This document shows positions 50,853 through 59,504 of a DNA stretch of 64,000 nt, piece by piece. Made by a program: the position numbers and the translations under genes. Source of the stretch: Pseudomonas tolaasii NCPPB 2192 (lineage in GTDB: Bacteria; Pseudomonadota; Gammaproteobacteria; Pseudomonadales; Pseudomonadaceae). The notes below the pieces were generated by a model. That model was not told the DNA's origin, searched no databases, and saw only the letters and a program-made list of their open reading frames with translations. The stretch spans positions 3,844,001 to 3,908,000 of the forward strand of contig NZ_PHHD01000001.1 of assembly GCF_002813445.1 (NCBI RefSeq), in the 5' to 3' direction. Positions within the stretch are counted from its first letter, which is position 1. Each line of letters opens with the position of its first letter.

Positions 50853-50865
50853 AGGAGCCAGACCG

Positions 50866-51276
50866 ATGAAAAGTTCGCGCCGCCAAGGCGGTTTCACCCT
50901 ACTGGAAATGCTTGCGGTGATCGTGCTGTTAGGCATTGTCGCAACGATTGTGGTGCGCCAGGTCGGCGGCAATGTGGACAAGGGCAAATACGGCGCCGGC
51001 AAGGCTCAACTCGCCGGGCTGAGCATGAAGATCGACAGCTACGCACTTGATGTCGGCTCACCGCCCAATAACTTGCAACAACTGCTCGACAAGCCTGGCA
51101 ACGCGTCCGGCTGGTCCGGGCCCTATGCCAAACCCTCCGACCTCAAGGATCCGTTCGGCCATGCCTTCGGTTACCGGTTCCCGGGCCAGCACGGTGCCTT
51201 CGACCTGATTTTTTATGGCCAGGACGGCCAGCCAGGTGGCGAAGGCTACAGCGCCGATCTGGGCAATTGGGAGTAG
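50866..51276 (+). CDS. gspG: Major pseudopilin GspG
   Basis: 136 residues. Prepilin leader ending in Gly before FTLLEMLAVIVLLGIVATIV, with Glu at position 5 of the mature protein. The C-terminal domain GPYAKPSDLKDPFGHAFGYR and ending GQPGGEGYSADLGNW are the GspG hallmark including the calcium-binding loop. Needs prepilin peptidase, which is not encoded in this cluster. GAAGGAG precedes the ATG. Confidence 0.95.
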   Translation: MKSSRRQGGFTLLEMLAVIVLLGIVATIVVRQVGGNVDKGKYGAGKAQLAGLSMKIDSYALDVGSPPNNLQQLLDKPGNASGWSGPYAKPSDLKDPFGHAFGYRFPGQHGAFDLIFYGQDGQPGGEGYSADLGNWE

Positions 51277-51282
51277 CCCGCC

Positions 51283-51708
51283 ATGAACCAGCGTGGCTTT
51301 ACTCTGATGGAAATGCTCGTGGTCATCCTGCTGATCAGCCTCGCTGCGGGCTTGCTGGGGCTGGGGGTGCGCCAGGGGTTGCAGGCGGCGAAAGAGCGCC
51401 GGGTGGTCGGCGAAATGGTCGACGCACTGCGTGCCACGCGCGCTGGCGCCGTCATCGGCGGCAAGGCGGCGCGCACCGAGTTTGATCTGCAAAGGCGAAC
51501 CTTTCAGGCGCCGGGGCGTGCGCTCAAACGATGGCCGCCAGAGCTTCAGGTCACCGTCGAGAGTGCCGGGGTTCTGGGGGCGGCCGTAGAGTTTTACCCG
51601 GACGGCAGCTCCACCGGTGGCAACCTGCTGGTGGCCAACGGCAGTCGACGTTGGCGTATCGACATCGGCTGGCTGACCGGCAGCGTGCAATCCCGAGCGC
51701 TGCCATGA
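51283..51708 (+). CDS. gspH: Minor pseudopilin GspH
   Basis: 141 residues, leader MNQRG before FTLMEMLVVILLISLAAGLL. The C-terminal part has the GspH/FimT-like beta-rich pattern (FYPDGSSTGGNLLVANGSRR). The stop overlaps the gspI ATG. Confidence 0.9.
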   Translation: MNQRGFTLMEMLVVILLISLAAGLLGLGVRQGLQAAKERRVVGEMVDALRATRAGAVIGGKAARTEFDLQRRTFQAPGRALKRWPPELQVTVESAGVLGAAVEFYPDGSSTGGNLLVANGSRRWRIDIGWLTGSVQSRALP

Positions 51709-52037
51709 AACACCAGCGCGGGTTCACCCTGCTCGAAATGCTCGCCGCCCTGACGCTGATGGCGGTGGGCAGCACGGTGCTGTTGGTCGCATTTGGCCAG
51801 AGCGCACGCTCGCTGGCGCAGGTCGCCCGCAGCGATCGCCTGACCCATGCGGCGTTGACGGTGCTGGATCAGGAAGCGTCCGGCCCGCTGACCGAAGGCG
51901 TCAGCCAGGGCGAGCTGGAAGGGGTTCACTGGCAACTGACCCGAACCCGTCAGCCGCCGCACCTGTTTCGTCTCGACCTGCGGGTGAGCGAGGGCTCGCA
52001 TCAGGCCCGCTTCAGCACCTTGAAGGCACGCCTGTGA
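51705..52037 (+). CDS. gspI: Minor pseudopilin GspI
   Basis: 110 residues, MKHQRG before FTLLEMLAALTLMAVGSTVL; short beta domain with GVHWQLTRTRQP. The real start is the ATG overlapping gspH; the frame extends upstream inside gspH as an artefact. Tip component of the pseudopilus. Confidence 0.88.
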   Translation: MKHQRGFTLLEMLAALTLMAVGSTVLLVAFGQSARSLAQVARSDRLTHAALTVLDQEASGPLTEGVSQGELEGVHWQLTRTRQPPHLFRLDLRVSEGSHQARFSTLKARL

Positions 52038-52603
52038 GGCGCCGTCAGCAGGGGTTTACCTTGCTGGAAATCCTCGTGGTATTGAGCCTGCTCAGCGTGT
52101 TGCTAGTGCTGGTCGGCGGAGCCTTGCTGGGCGCCAATCGCGCGGTGGCCAAGGCCCAGCGCTACACGGCGGGTTTGGATGAGGTGCGCGCGGCCCAACA
52201 GTTTTTGCGCCGGTCAATCAGCGAGGCGTTGCCGCTGAATATCGACGCCGACGAAGGGTTTTTCAGCGGTGCGCCCGAACGCCTGACGTTCGTGACCACC
52301 TCTCCCGGTGTGCTCGGCGGCGGTATTCAGCGGGTGACTGTGCAGCGCGTCGGGCAGGATTTGCAGGCAGCGTTCTCCGAGCTGGAGCCCCAAGTGCTGT
52401 TGAGCGACATCGACAGCGTTCAATTCAGCTATCGCGGCCTCACGCCCCTGGGCCAGGCCACCGGCTGGCTGGGTGAATGGCCATGGCCCAAGCGGTTGCC
52501 TGACGCAGTGCGCATCGCGGCAACCGGCAAAGGGCCGCTGCCGTGGGTGACCCAGGTGGTTGCCCTGCGCCTGAGCGTGCCCCGTGGAGCGACCGCAGAA
52601 TGA
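52034..52603 (+). CDS. gspJ: Minor pseudopilin GspJ
   Basis: 189 residues, GTG start in the gspI stop (GTGA). RRRQQG before FTLLEILVVLSLLSVLLVLV; then RAAQQFLRRSISEALPL and SVQFSYRGL, GspJ-like. Forms the tip complex with GspI and GspK. Confidence 0.88.
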   Translation: MRRRQQGFTLLEILVVLSLLSVLLVLVGGALLGANRAVAKAQRYTAGLDEVRAAQQFLRRSISEALPLNIDADEGFFSGAPERLTFVTTSPGVLGGGIQRVTVQRVGQDLQAAFSELEPQVLLSDIDSVQFSYRGLTPLGQATGWLGEWPWPKRLPDAVRIAATGKGPLPWVTQVVALRLSVPRGATAE

Positions 52604-53301
52604 GGCGTCAGCGCGGTGCGGCGCTGTTGCTGGTGCTGTGGGTATTGGCCTTGCTCAGCGTGTTGCTGGGCGGTCTGGCCGGTTGGGTGCAGTTGCAAAG
52701 TCGCCAGGCGTTGTGGCTGCGTCAGCAGGCCCAAACGGTACTGGCCGCCGAGGCGGGTATTGCGCTGGTCATGGCCGCGCAGCCCCAGGTGGCCGATGGC
52801 CGCGAGACCCTCTTGACCTTCGGCGACGCCCGATTGCACGTCAGCCTGCGCAGCGAGCGCGGCAAGTTGTATCTGGTCAACGCCGAGGCGGATGACGTCA
52901 TGCGCCTGGCCCTGGCGTGCGGCGCGACCCAGGCCCAGGCGACGCAAATCGCCAAGGCCCTCGACGCGCGCCGCCATCAAGGCCAGGCGCCGTTTCGGGT
53001 GCTGGAAGAACTCCATCAATTGCCGGGCATGACCCCGGCGCTGTACCGCCAATTGCTGCCGGAAATCACCTTGTGGAGCGACCTCGATCGCCCCGATCCG
53101 GCCTTCGCCAGCCCGTTGATGCGCGAGGCACTGAACCTGCCGCACGCGGACGCCGAAGGTGCGGACCCTGGCGAGATGCTGGAAATCGACAGCCGCGCCG
53201 AACGCCCCGGCGGCTATGTGGCGCGGCGGCAAGTGACTGTTTTATCGAGCCCTATGGAGGACGGCGCGCAACCCTACCGGGTGCTGCGTTGGCACGAATG
53301 A
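52600..53301 (+). CDS. gspK: Minor pseudopilin GspK (short form)
   Basis: 233 residues. Starts MRRQRG before AALLLVLWVLALLSVLLGGL, lacking the position-5 Glu as GspK proteins do. Contains a helix-hairpin-helix-like segment FRVLEELHQLPGMTPALYRQ. Clearly shorter than the usual roughly 320-residue GspK. The ATG overlaps the gspJ stop. Confidence 0.83.
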   Translation: MRRQRGAALLLVLWVLALLSVLLGGLAGWVQLQSRQALWLRQQAQTVLAAEAGIALVMAAQPQVADGRETLLTFGDARLHVSLRSERGKLYLVNAEADDVMRLALACGATQAQATQIAKALDARRHQGQAPFRVLEELHQLPGMTPALYRQLLPEITLWSDLDRPDPAFASPLMREALNLPHADAEGADPGEMLEIDSRAERPGGYVARRQVTVLSSPMEDGAQPYRVLRWHE

Positions 53302-54290
53302 ATCGACTGGAACCCATCGCCCGGCACTGGCGCGGCAGCCTGTTGCAACAGGGCTGGCGCCTGTGGCTTGCGGAACTGCGCGCGTGTGTGCCGGGCTGGC
53401 TGGCACGCCCGGAACCGCCGGAGCAGGTCCACCATTGGCCACTCAACGCGCCCGTTTTGCCCGGCCCTTCGCGCCAGGTGCTGATGCTGGCGCCGGATGC
53501 GGTGCTCCTGCAAAACGTGCAACTGCCGCTGGCCGCCGCGCGGGACCTGAACACGGTGGTCGGCTATGAGCTGGACCGCTTCACGCCCTTCGAAGCCGGG
53601 CAGCTGTACTTTGTCGCGCATCTGCGGCAGCGCACGGCCACTCACCTTGACGTGACGCTGGTGGCGATCCTGCGCGAACACCTGGACCGAATCCTCGCCG
53701 ATTGCGCCGCCCTGGGCCTGCACCCTCATCGGGTGGATGCGGGTGGCCTGGGCATCGACTTGCTCCCGGCACCGCTGCGCCCTCGCAAGCCGCCGCGTGG
53801 CCTGGGCCTGCAACGCAGCCTGCCCTGGCTGTGCGGCGCGTTGCTGATTGCGGCGATGCTGCTGTGGCTCAACGACCGCCAGCGTGTGGTCGATGCCATG
53901 CGCGCCAGCGTGGAACAACAAAAAGCCGAGGTTGCCCAGGTGCATGCCCTGCGCCAGCAACTGCTCAATACCCGGGGGGCGGCGCAATACCTCACACGGC
54001 GCAAACTCGCCCAGCCACCGCTGGCGGCGCTGCTGAATGACCTCACCACCTGCCTGCCCGCCGATACCTGGCTCGACCAACTGGACGTCAAGGACGGCGA
54101 AATCACGATCTCCGGGCAGAGTGCCAAAGCCAGCGGCCTGATCACACGGATCAAAGGCTGCCGACGCCTGGAAAACGCCCAGTTCGAAGGGGTGATTCAA
54201 CCCGATGTCCGCACCGGCAAAGACCAGTTTGCGCTGCGTGCCCACTTGCGCCAGGAGGCTGCCGATGCGCCGACCCCTCACACCCCGTGA
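53298..54290 (+). CDS. gspL: GspL/PilMN-like assembly platform protein
   Basis: 330 residues. A cytoplasmic N-terminal actin-like half (LMLAPDAVLLQNVQLPLAAA; ELDRFTPFEAGQLYF; VDAGGLGIDLLP), a single membrane helix at about 178-193 (LPWLCGALLIAAMLLWL), then a PilN-like periplasmic domain (LPADTWLDQLDVKDGEITIS). Links GspE to the platform. The ATG overlaps the gspK stop. Confidence 0.85.
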   Translation: MNRLEPIARHWRGSLLQQGWRLWLAELRACVPGWLARPEPPEQVHHWPLNAPVLPGPSRQVLMLAPDAVLLQNVQLPLAAARDLNTVVGYELDRFTPFEAGQLYFVAHLRQRTATHLDVTLVAILREHLDRILADCAALGLHPHRVDAGGLGIDLLPAPLRPRKPPRGLGLQRSLPWLCGALLIAAMLLWLNDRQRVVDAMRASVEQQKAEVAQVHALRQQLLNTRGAAQYLTRRKLAQPPLAALLNDLTTCLPADTWLDQLDVKDGEITISGQSAKASGLITRIKGCRRLENAQFEGVIQPDVRTGKDQFALRAHLRQEAADAPTPHTP

Positions 54291-54864
54291 ACGCCGTGGT
54301 GCGGCCTTGTTGCTGTTGGCGCTGGTCGTGGGGATCGCCTATTGGTTGTTGGTCGACAGCTGGTTTGCCGGGCCCTTGCGTGCCATGGGCGAACATGCTG
54401 AACAATTGCGCGAGCAGCAGCAACGCTATGCCGGTGTATTGCGCCAGCGCGAGGCCTTGCGCCAGCAGCTTGAGCAGGCACGGCAGGACCCGGCCAGCAG
54501 CACCAGCCTGTTGCCCGGCGATGACCCCGACGTGGTTGCCGCCGACCTGATGCAACGCCTGGCCGATTTGGTCAGTAGCCATGCCAGCCTCGGCGGCGGT
54601 TGCAGCCTGACTCAGCGCAAACCCATCACGCCGGAGCAGGACGGCGGCGAGCCCTACCGCCAGGTGCAGGTCAGTCTCACGCTCAACTGCGCCATCGAGC
54701 CGTTGGAAGCGTTGCTGCATGAGCTGGAGTATCAGCCGCCGTTTCTGTTTGTCGATGAGTTGCGCATCCGCCGCAGCCGCGAGGCCCCCGCCATTGGCGG
54801 TGCGGGCAAACTGGTGGTGCACTTGCTGGTGCGCGGTTACCTGCAACCCGAGGTGGCGCGATGA
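54265..54864 (+). CDS. gspM: GspM-type (PilO-like) platform protein
   Basis: 199 residues from an ATG with AGGAGG 6 bases upstream, overlapping gspL by 26 bases. One N-terminal membrane helix (GAALLLLALVVGIAYWLLV), a coiled coil (about 40-75), then a ferredoxin-like periplasmic domain with two cysteines. Pairs with GspL. Confidence 0.83.
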   Translation: MRRPLTPRERRGAALLLLALVVGIAYWLLVDSWFAGPLRAMGEHAEQLREQQQRYAGVLRQREALRQQLEQARQDPASSTSLLPGDDPDVVAADLMQRLADLVSSHASLGGGCSLTQRKPITPEQDGGEPYRQVQVSLTLNCAIEPLEALLHELEYQPPFLFVDELRIRRSREAPAIGGAGKLVVHLLVRGYLQPEVAR

Positions 54865-55379
54865 TCGGTGTATTGCGCCCGCTGGAATGGGGCTTGCTCG
54901 GTCTGGCCGCGTTGCTCGGCGTGCTGATGGCGGTGATCCTCAGCAGCATCGGTGATGAACCGCACTGGCTGCCTGAACCGGGCACCCGCGCCCATCCTTC
55001 TCCCCGCGTGCAGGTGGCGCCCAATGTGCCGCTGGAAGACTTCTCCGCCACCTGGCAGACGCCACTGTTCAGCCCGGACCGCAGCCCGGACCGCGAGGCG
55101 GGCCCGACCCGGGTCTCGAACCTGGCCAACTTCACCCTCAGCGGCATCATGATCACCGGCAACCTGCAAATGGCCTGGCTCAAGCAGGCCAATGGCCCGG
55201 CCCTGACCGTGCGCCTGGGCCAGCGTTTGCCCAACGGCTGGCGCCTGGAACACCTCACCCCGCAATACGCCCGATTCGCGCTGGATGGCCGCACCCAAAC
55301 CCTGAGCCTCTACGCCAAGCGTTTGCCGCCGCCGTCCACCCGCCCACCCGTGACTTTGCCCCGCGAGCCTCTCCCTTGA
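54861..55379 (+). CDS. GspC/GspN-like periplasmic connector
   Basis: 172 residues: membrane helix at about 9-30 (WGLLGLAALLGVLMAVIL), a proline-rich linker, then a small beta domain (NFTLSGIMITGNLQMAWLKQ; LGQRLPNGWRLEHL) resembling the HR domain of GspC/XcpP. No PDZ or coiled-coil domain follows. In this position it probably takes the GspC role of bridging the platform and secretin. Overlaps gspM and gspD. Confidence 0.75.
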   Translation: MIGVLRPLEWGLLGLAALLGVLMAVILSSIGDEPHWLPEPGTRAHPSPRVQVAPNVPLEDFSATWQTPLFSPDRSPDREAGPTRVSNLANFTLSGIMITGNLQMAWLKQANGPALTVRLGQRLPNGWRLEHLTPQYARFALDGRTQTLSLYAKRLPPPSTRPPVTLPREPLP

Positions 55380-57499
55380 TCGACATGCGCACCTCCCTGT
55401 TTTGCCTGGCCACCGCCGTCTCCCTGGGTGGCTGCGGCGCCTTTCCCGACCGCCTCGACGCGGACGATGACCTGCTTCACGAAGCCCTGCAAGGCACCGG
55501 CTCGCAACGCCCGCCAACCCAGACGCCTGCGCCCGAAAGCCCCAGGCCTGAAACCTCCTCAGTACCGCAACGCCAGGTGATCCGTGGCAACCAGCAGTTC
55601 GTGCGCCCGCCGGCCGCAACGATGGCCGCGAAGGAGGAGGGCGGCGACATCGTGTTCAACTTTGCCGACCAGCCCATTGAGGCGGTGATCAACAGCGTCT
55701 TGGGCGACCTGTTGCACGAAAACTACAGCATTGCCCAGGGCGTGAAGGGCAATGTGAGCTTTTCCACCTCCAAACCAGTCGACAAAAAGCAGGCGCTGTC
55801 GATCCTCGAAACCCTGTTGTCCTGGACCGACAACGCGATGATCCGCCAGGGCCAGCGCTATGTGATCCTGCCCGCCGATCAGGCGGTAGCCGGCAAACTG
55901 GTGCCGCAGATGAACGTTGCCGCGCCGTCCAGCGGGCTTTCGGCCCGGCTGTTTCCGCTGCGGTACATCTCCGCCACCGAGATGCAGAAACTGCTCAAAC
56001 CCTTCGCCCGGGAAAATGCGTTTTTGCTGGTGGACCCGGCGCGCAACGTTCTGAGCCTGGCCGGCACGCCGGAGGAACTGGCCAATTATCAGGACACCAT
56101 CGACACCTTCGACGTGGACTGGCTCAAAGGCATGTCGGTGGGGGTGTTCGGTCTGCAACGTGCGTCAGTGGCCGAGCTGATGCCCGAGTTGCAGGCCATG
56201 TTCGGCGCCGACAGCGGCAGCCCGTTGGCGGGCATGCTGCGGTTTTTGCCGATTGAGCGAACGAACTCGGTGGTGGCGATTTCTTCGCAGCCGCAGTACC
56301 TCAGTGAGGTGGGCAACTGGATTCACACCATCGATGAAGGCGGCGGCAACGAGCCGCAGATGTACGTTTACGACGTGCGCAACATGAAGGCTGCCGATCT
56401 TGCCAGGTACCTGCGGCAGATCTACGGTACGGGCGCGATCAAGGATGACCCGCCGGCGAAGGTGGCGCCGGGGTTGCGCACGGCGACCCTGTCTTCGCCC
56501 AACAACAGCGTGCAGAACCCTGCGCCCGTTCCGGAAGACGCTGAACCGGACGATACCGAGGTGGCACCCGCCACCCGCCTTGAAGCCGGCACCCGTATTA
56601 CCGCGCAGAAAAGCAGCAACCAACTGCTGGTGCGTACCCGCCCGGTGCAGTGGAAAGAAATCGAGGCGGCGATCAAGCGCCTCGACAACCCGCCACTGCA
56701 AGTGCAGATCGAGACGCGCATTCTGGAAGTCAAACTCAGTGGTGAACTGGACCTCGGCGTGCAGTGGTATCTGGGGCGTCTGGCCGGCAATGCTTCCAGC
56801 ACCACCGTGGCCAACGCCTCAGGCAGCCAGGGCGCGCTGGGCGGTGGCGGGGCGGGGTTGGGGGCGACGGATTCGCTGTTCTATTCGTTTGTCAGTGCCA
56901 ACCTGCAAGTGGCCTTGCACGCGCTGGAGAAGAACGGGCGCACCCAAGTGCTGTCGGCGCCGTCTTTGGTGGTGATGAATAACCAGCCGGCGCAGATTCA
57001 GGTGGGCGACAACATTCCGATCAGCCAGACCACGGTCAATACCGGCGCCTCGGACACCACGCTGAGCAGTGTCGAATACGTGCAGACCGGGGTGATTCTG
57101 GATGTGGTGCCGCGCATCAATCCGGGGGGGCTGGTGTATATGGATATTCAGCAGCAGGTCAGTGATGCCGAGCGCCAGACGGGCGACAGCGATACGCCGG
57201 TGAACCCGCGCATCTCGACGCGCTCGGTGTCGACGCAAGTGGCGGTGCAGAGTGGGCAAACGGTGTTGCTTGGCGGGTTGATCAAGCAAGACAACGCCGA
57301 GGGGGTCAGCGCTGTGCCCTATTTGGGCAAGATTCCGGGGTTGCGGTGGTTGTTCGGGAGTACCAGCAAGTCCAAGGAACGTACGGAATTGATTGTGTTG
57401 ATCACCCCGCGGGTGGTGACCAGCAGCGGGCAGGCGCGGCAGGTGACGGATGATTATCGGGAGCAGATGCAGCTTTTGAGGCCCCGGGAGGGAAGATAG
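55376..57499 (+). CDS. gspD: Type II secretin GspD with lipobox (liposecretin)
   Basis: 707 residues from TTG overlapping the previous stop; an ATG at 55385 is equally plausible. Signal MRTSLFCLATAVSLGGCGAF has a lipobox (LGGC), so the protein should be lipidated and reach the outer membrane without a separate pilotin, as known for HxcQ of P. aeruginosa. N0/N1/N2 domains (about 85-400) then the secretin core: VLSAPSLVVMNNQPAQIQVG, GVILDVVPRINPGGL, TVLLGGLI and IPGLRWLFGS. Last gene of the operon. Confidence 0.93.
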   Translation: MIDMRTSLFCLATAVSLGGCGAFPDRLDADDDLLHEALQGTGSQRPPTQTPAPESPRPETSSVPQRQVIRGNQQFVRPPAATMAAKEEGGDIVFNFADQPIEAVINSVLGDLLHENYSIAQGVKGNVSFSTSKPVDKKQALSILETLLSWTDNAMIRQGQRYVILPADQAVAGKLVPQMNVAAPSSGLSARLFPLRYISATEMQKLLKPFARENAFLLVDPARNVLSLAGTPEELANYQDTIDTFDVDWLKGMSVGVFGLQRASVAELMPELQAMFGADSGSPLAGMLRFLPIERTNSVVAISSQPQYLSEVGNWIHTIDEGGGNEPQMYVYDVRNMKAADLARYLRQIYGTGAIKDDPPAKVAPGLRTATLSSPNNSVQNPAPVPEDAEPDDTEVAPATRLEAGTRITAQKSSNQLLVRTRPVQWKEIEAAIKRLDNPPLQVQIETRILEVKLSGELDLGVQWYLGRLAGNASSTTVANASGSQGALGGGGAGLGATDSLFYSFVSANLQVALHALEKNGRTQVLSAPSLVVMNNQPAQIQVGDNIPISQTTVNTGASDTTLSSVEYVQTGVILDVVPRINPGGLVYMDIQQQVSDAERQTGDSDTPVNPRISTRSVSTQVAVQSGQTVLLGGLIKQDNAEGVSAVPYLGKIPGLRWLFGSTSKSKERTELIVLITPRVVTSSGQARQVTDDYREQMQLLRPREGR

Positions 57500-57599
57500 G
57501 TGGTGCGTATGTCCGTCTTTGCGCCACAAGCCACACCTTCAGATTCCCCCCAGCCCGCCGTTAACCTCTCAAGTCGCCCCGAACAAGAGAGAAAATCCC

Positions 57600-59279
57600 A
57601 TGCGTCTGAGCCTGAAGGCCAAAGTCCTGTCCCTCGCCATAGTGCCCGTATTGCTGTTCGCCGCTGTCATCAGCCTGACCACCGTGTGGATCCTCAAGAC
57701 CCAGGCCCGCAATGAGGTGGACGAAACCCGCCAGCGCCTGCTCAACGACGCCAAGGCCACCCTGCAAAGTTACGTTGAGGTGGCCATGACCACCATCCAA
57801 CCGCTCTACGACGCCGCCGCCCCAGGCGACACGGCCGCGCGCGCCCAAGTGGTCAAGCTCCTGTCCAATACCCGCTACGGCAAGGACGGCTACTTCTTCG
57901 GCTACGATTCCGAAACCGTCCGCCTGTTCAAGGGCAACAGTCCCGACGGTGTAGGCAAAAGCTTCAAGGACAACCGCGACCCCAACGGCGTCTACCTCAA
58001 CCGCGACCTGGTCAAGGTCGGCAAGGACGGTACCCACTACCTGCAATACAGCTCGACCCAGCCCGGCCAGACCGAGCTGGTGCCCAAACTCGGCTACACC
58101 GAATACCTGCCCAAATGGGACATGGTCATCGGCACTTCGGTGAACCTCGACGTTATTGAAACCCAAGTGGCGGTGGTTGAGGCCAAGGTTGAGAAACGCA
58201 TGCAAGGCGTACTGCTGAGTATCCTCGGCGTGGCGGTGGTGGTGCTGTTGGTGATTGCGGCGGTGGGCATGGTGCTGGCCAATACCATCTTGCGCCCCTT
58301 GCATCTGATGAAAGCCAACCTCGATGACATCGCCGCAGGCGAGGGCGATTTGACCCGTCGCCTGGCCATCACCAGCAGGGATGAGTTGGGTGACCTGGCG
58401 GGCGCGTTCAACCGTTTTGTCGACAAAATCCACGGCCTGGTGCGCCAGATTACCGAGATGACCTCGCAACTGACCGGCCTGGTGAGCCAGGTGTCGGATC
58501 AAGCCCAGCGGTCCGAACAGGCCATGGAACGCCAGCGTCACGAGACTGACCAGGTGGCCACCGCGATCAACCAGATGTCGTCCGCCGCCCATGAAGTGGC
58601 GCGCAGTGCCCAGGGGGCCGCCGTCGCCGCGCAGCAGACCGACGTCGAAGGCCTGGCCGCCAAGCGCGTGGTGGACGGCAGCATTGCGCAGATCCATGCA
58701 CTGGTGAACGACATCCGCAGCAGCGGCGTGTCCCTCGACAGCCTGCAGCAGGACGTGTCGTCGATTGTCAGCGTGCTCGGGGTGATCCGCTCCATTGCCG
58801 AGCAGACCAACCTGCTGGCGCTTAACGCCGCCATCGAAGCCGCGCGGGCCGGGGAGGCCGGGCGCGGGTTTGCGGTGGTCGCCGATGAAGTACGTGCCCT
58901 GGCCAGCCGCACTCAAACCAGCACCCAGGAAATCCAGGGCATGATCGACCGCCTGCAGAAAGGCACGGTCGCCGCCGTGGATGCCATGCGCCGCTCCAGC
59001 GATGCCGGTGACGGCACCTCGGTGAAGGCCAATGAAGCCGGGGCGTCGCTGGACACCATGGCGCAGTTGATCGGCACCATCAATTCCATGAACGCGCAAA
59101 TCGCCAGCGCCGCCGAAGAGCAAACCGCCGTGGCCGAAGAAATCAACCGCAGCGTGCATCAGATTGCCGTAGCGGTGGACAGTGTGGCGGATGAGACCCG
59201 GTTGGGTGCCCAGACGTCCCGCAGCCTGGCGGATTTGGGCCAGCGTTTGGGGCAATTGGTGGGGCAGTTCCGCATCTAG
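57600..59279 (+). CDS. Methyl-accepting chemotaxis protein with Cache sensor
   Basis: 559 residues. TM1 about 10-30, a periplasmic Cache-type domain (GKDGYFFGYDSETVRLFKGN; YTEYLPKWDMVIGTSVNLD), TM2 about 205-227, HAMP, then a signalling domain with the invariant hairpin EQTNLLALNAAIEAARAGEA. No C-terminal CheR-binding pentapeptide. The single-Cache type often senses organic acids. A longer frame from 57519 is rejected; AAGAGAG is near this ATG. It follows gspD by 100 bases. Confidence 0.92.
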   Translation: MRLSLKAKVLSLAIVPVLLFAAVISLTTVWILKTQARNEVDETRQRLLNDAKATLQSYVEVAMTTIQPLYDAAAPGDTAARAQVVKLLSNTRYGKDGYFFGYDSETVRLFKGNSPDGVGKSFKDNRDPNGVYLNRDLVKVGKDGTHYLQYSSTQPGQTELVPKLGYTEYLPKWDMVIGTSVNLDVIETQVAVVEAKVEKRMQGVLLSILGVAVVVLLVIAAVGMVLANTILRPLHLMKANLDDIAAGEGDLTRRLAITSRDELGDLAGAFNRFVDKIHGLVRQITEMTSQLTGLVSQVSDQAQRSEQAMERQRHETDQVATAINQMSSAAHEVARSAQGAAVAAQQTDVEGLAAKRVVDGSIAQIHALVNDIRSSGVSLDSLQQDVSSIVSVLGVIRSIAEQTNLLALNAAIEAARAGEAGRGFAVVADEVRALASRTQTSTQEIQGMIDRLQKGTVAAVDAMRRSSDAGDGTSVKANEAGASLDTMAQLIGTINSMNAQIASAAEEQTAVAEEINRSVHQIAVAVDSVADETRLGAQTSRSLADLGQRLGQLVGQFRI

Positions 59280-59323
59280 GCAGGCTGGCGTGGCGAATGC
59301 GATTTTCCTGGTGAGGGGGCTCC

Positions 59324-59367
59324 CTGTGGCGAGCGGGCTTGCCCGCGTTGGGCTGCGTAGCGGCCCC
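59324..59367 (+). repeat. REP element of the GAGCGGGCTTGCCCGC type
   Basis: TGTGGCGAGCGGGCTTGCCC followed by GCGTTGGGCTGC and GTAGCGGCCCC. A REP class different from that at 3820 and 61370; known as dispersed repeats in fluorescent pseudomonads. Confidence 0.7.
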
Positions 59368-59470
59368 ATAAAAACGCCGTGGTCTTTCTGAAAGAACGCG
59401 GCGTCTGGGGTTTGGGGCTGCCGCCTATCGGCACCCAGGACATCATCCACTGATGCGTTGAGGTTCATGC

Positions 59471-59503
59471 AAAGGGGCAACCTTCACCGGTTGCCCCTTT
59501 TTT
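59471..59503. terminator. Bidirectional terminator
   Basis: AAAGGGGCAACC / GGTTGCCCCTTT stem with a TTCACC loop, T run on the plus strand and A run on the minus strand, between convergent genes. Confidence 0.87.
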
Positions 59504-59504
59504 G

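Noticed and set aside
59374..59405. Hairpin with ACGCCG / CGGCGT after the chemoreceptor gene
   Set aside because: Imperfect stem without a T run beside the REP element; the clear terminator is at 59471-59503.
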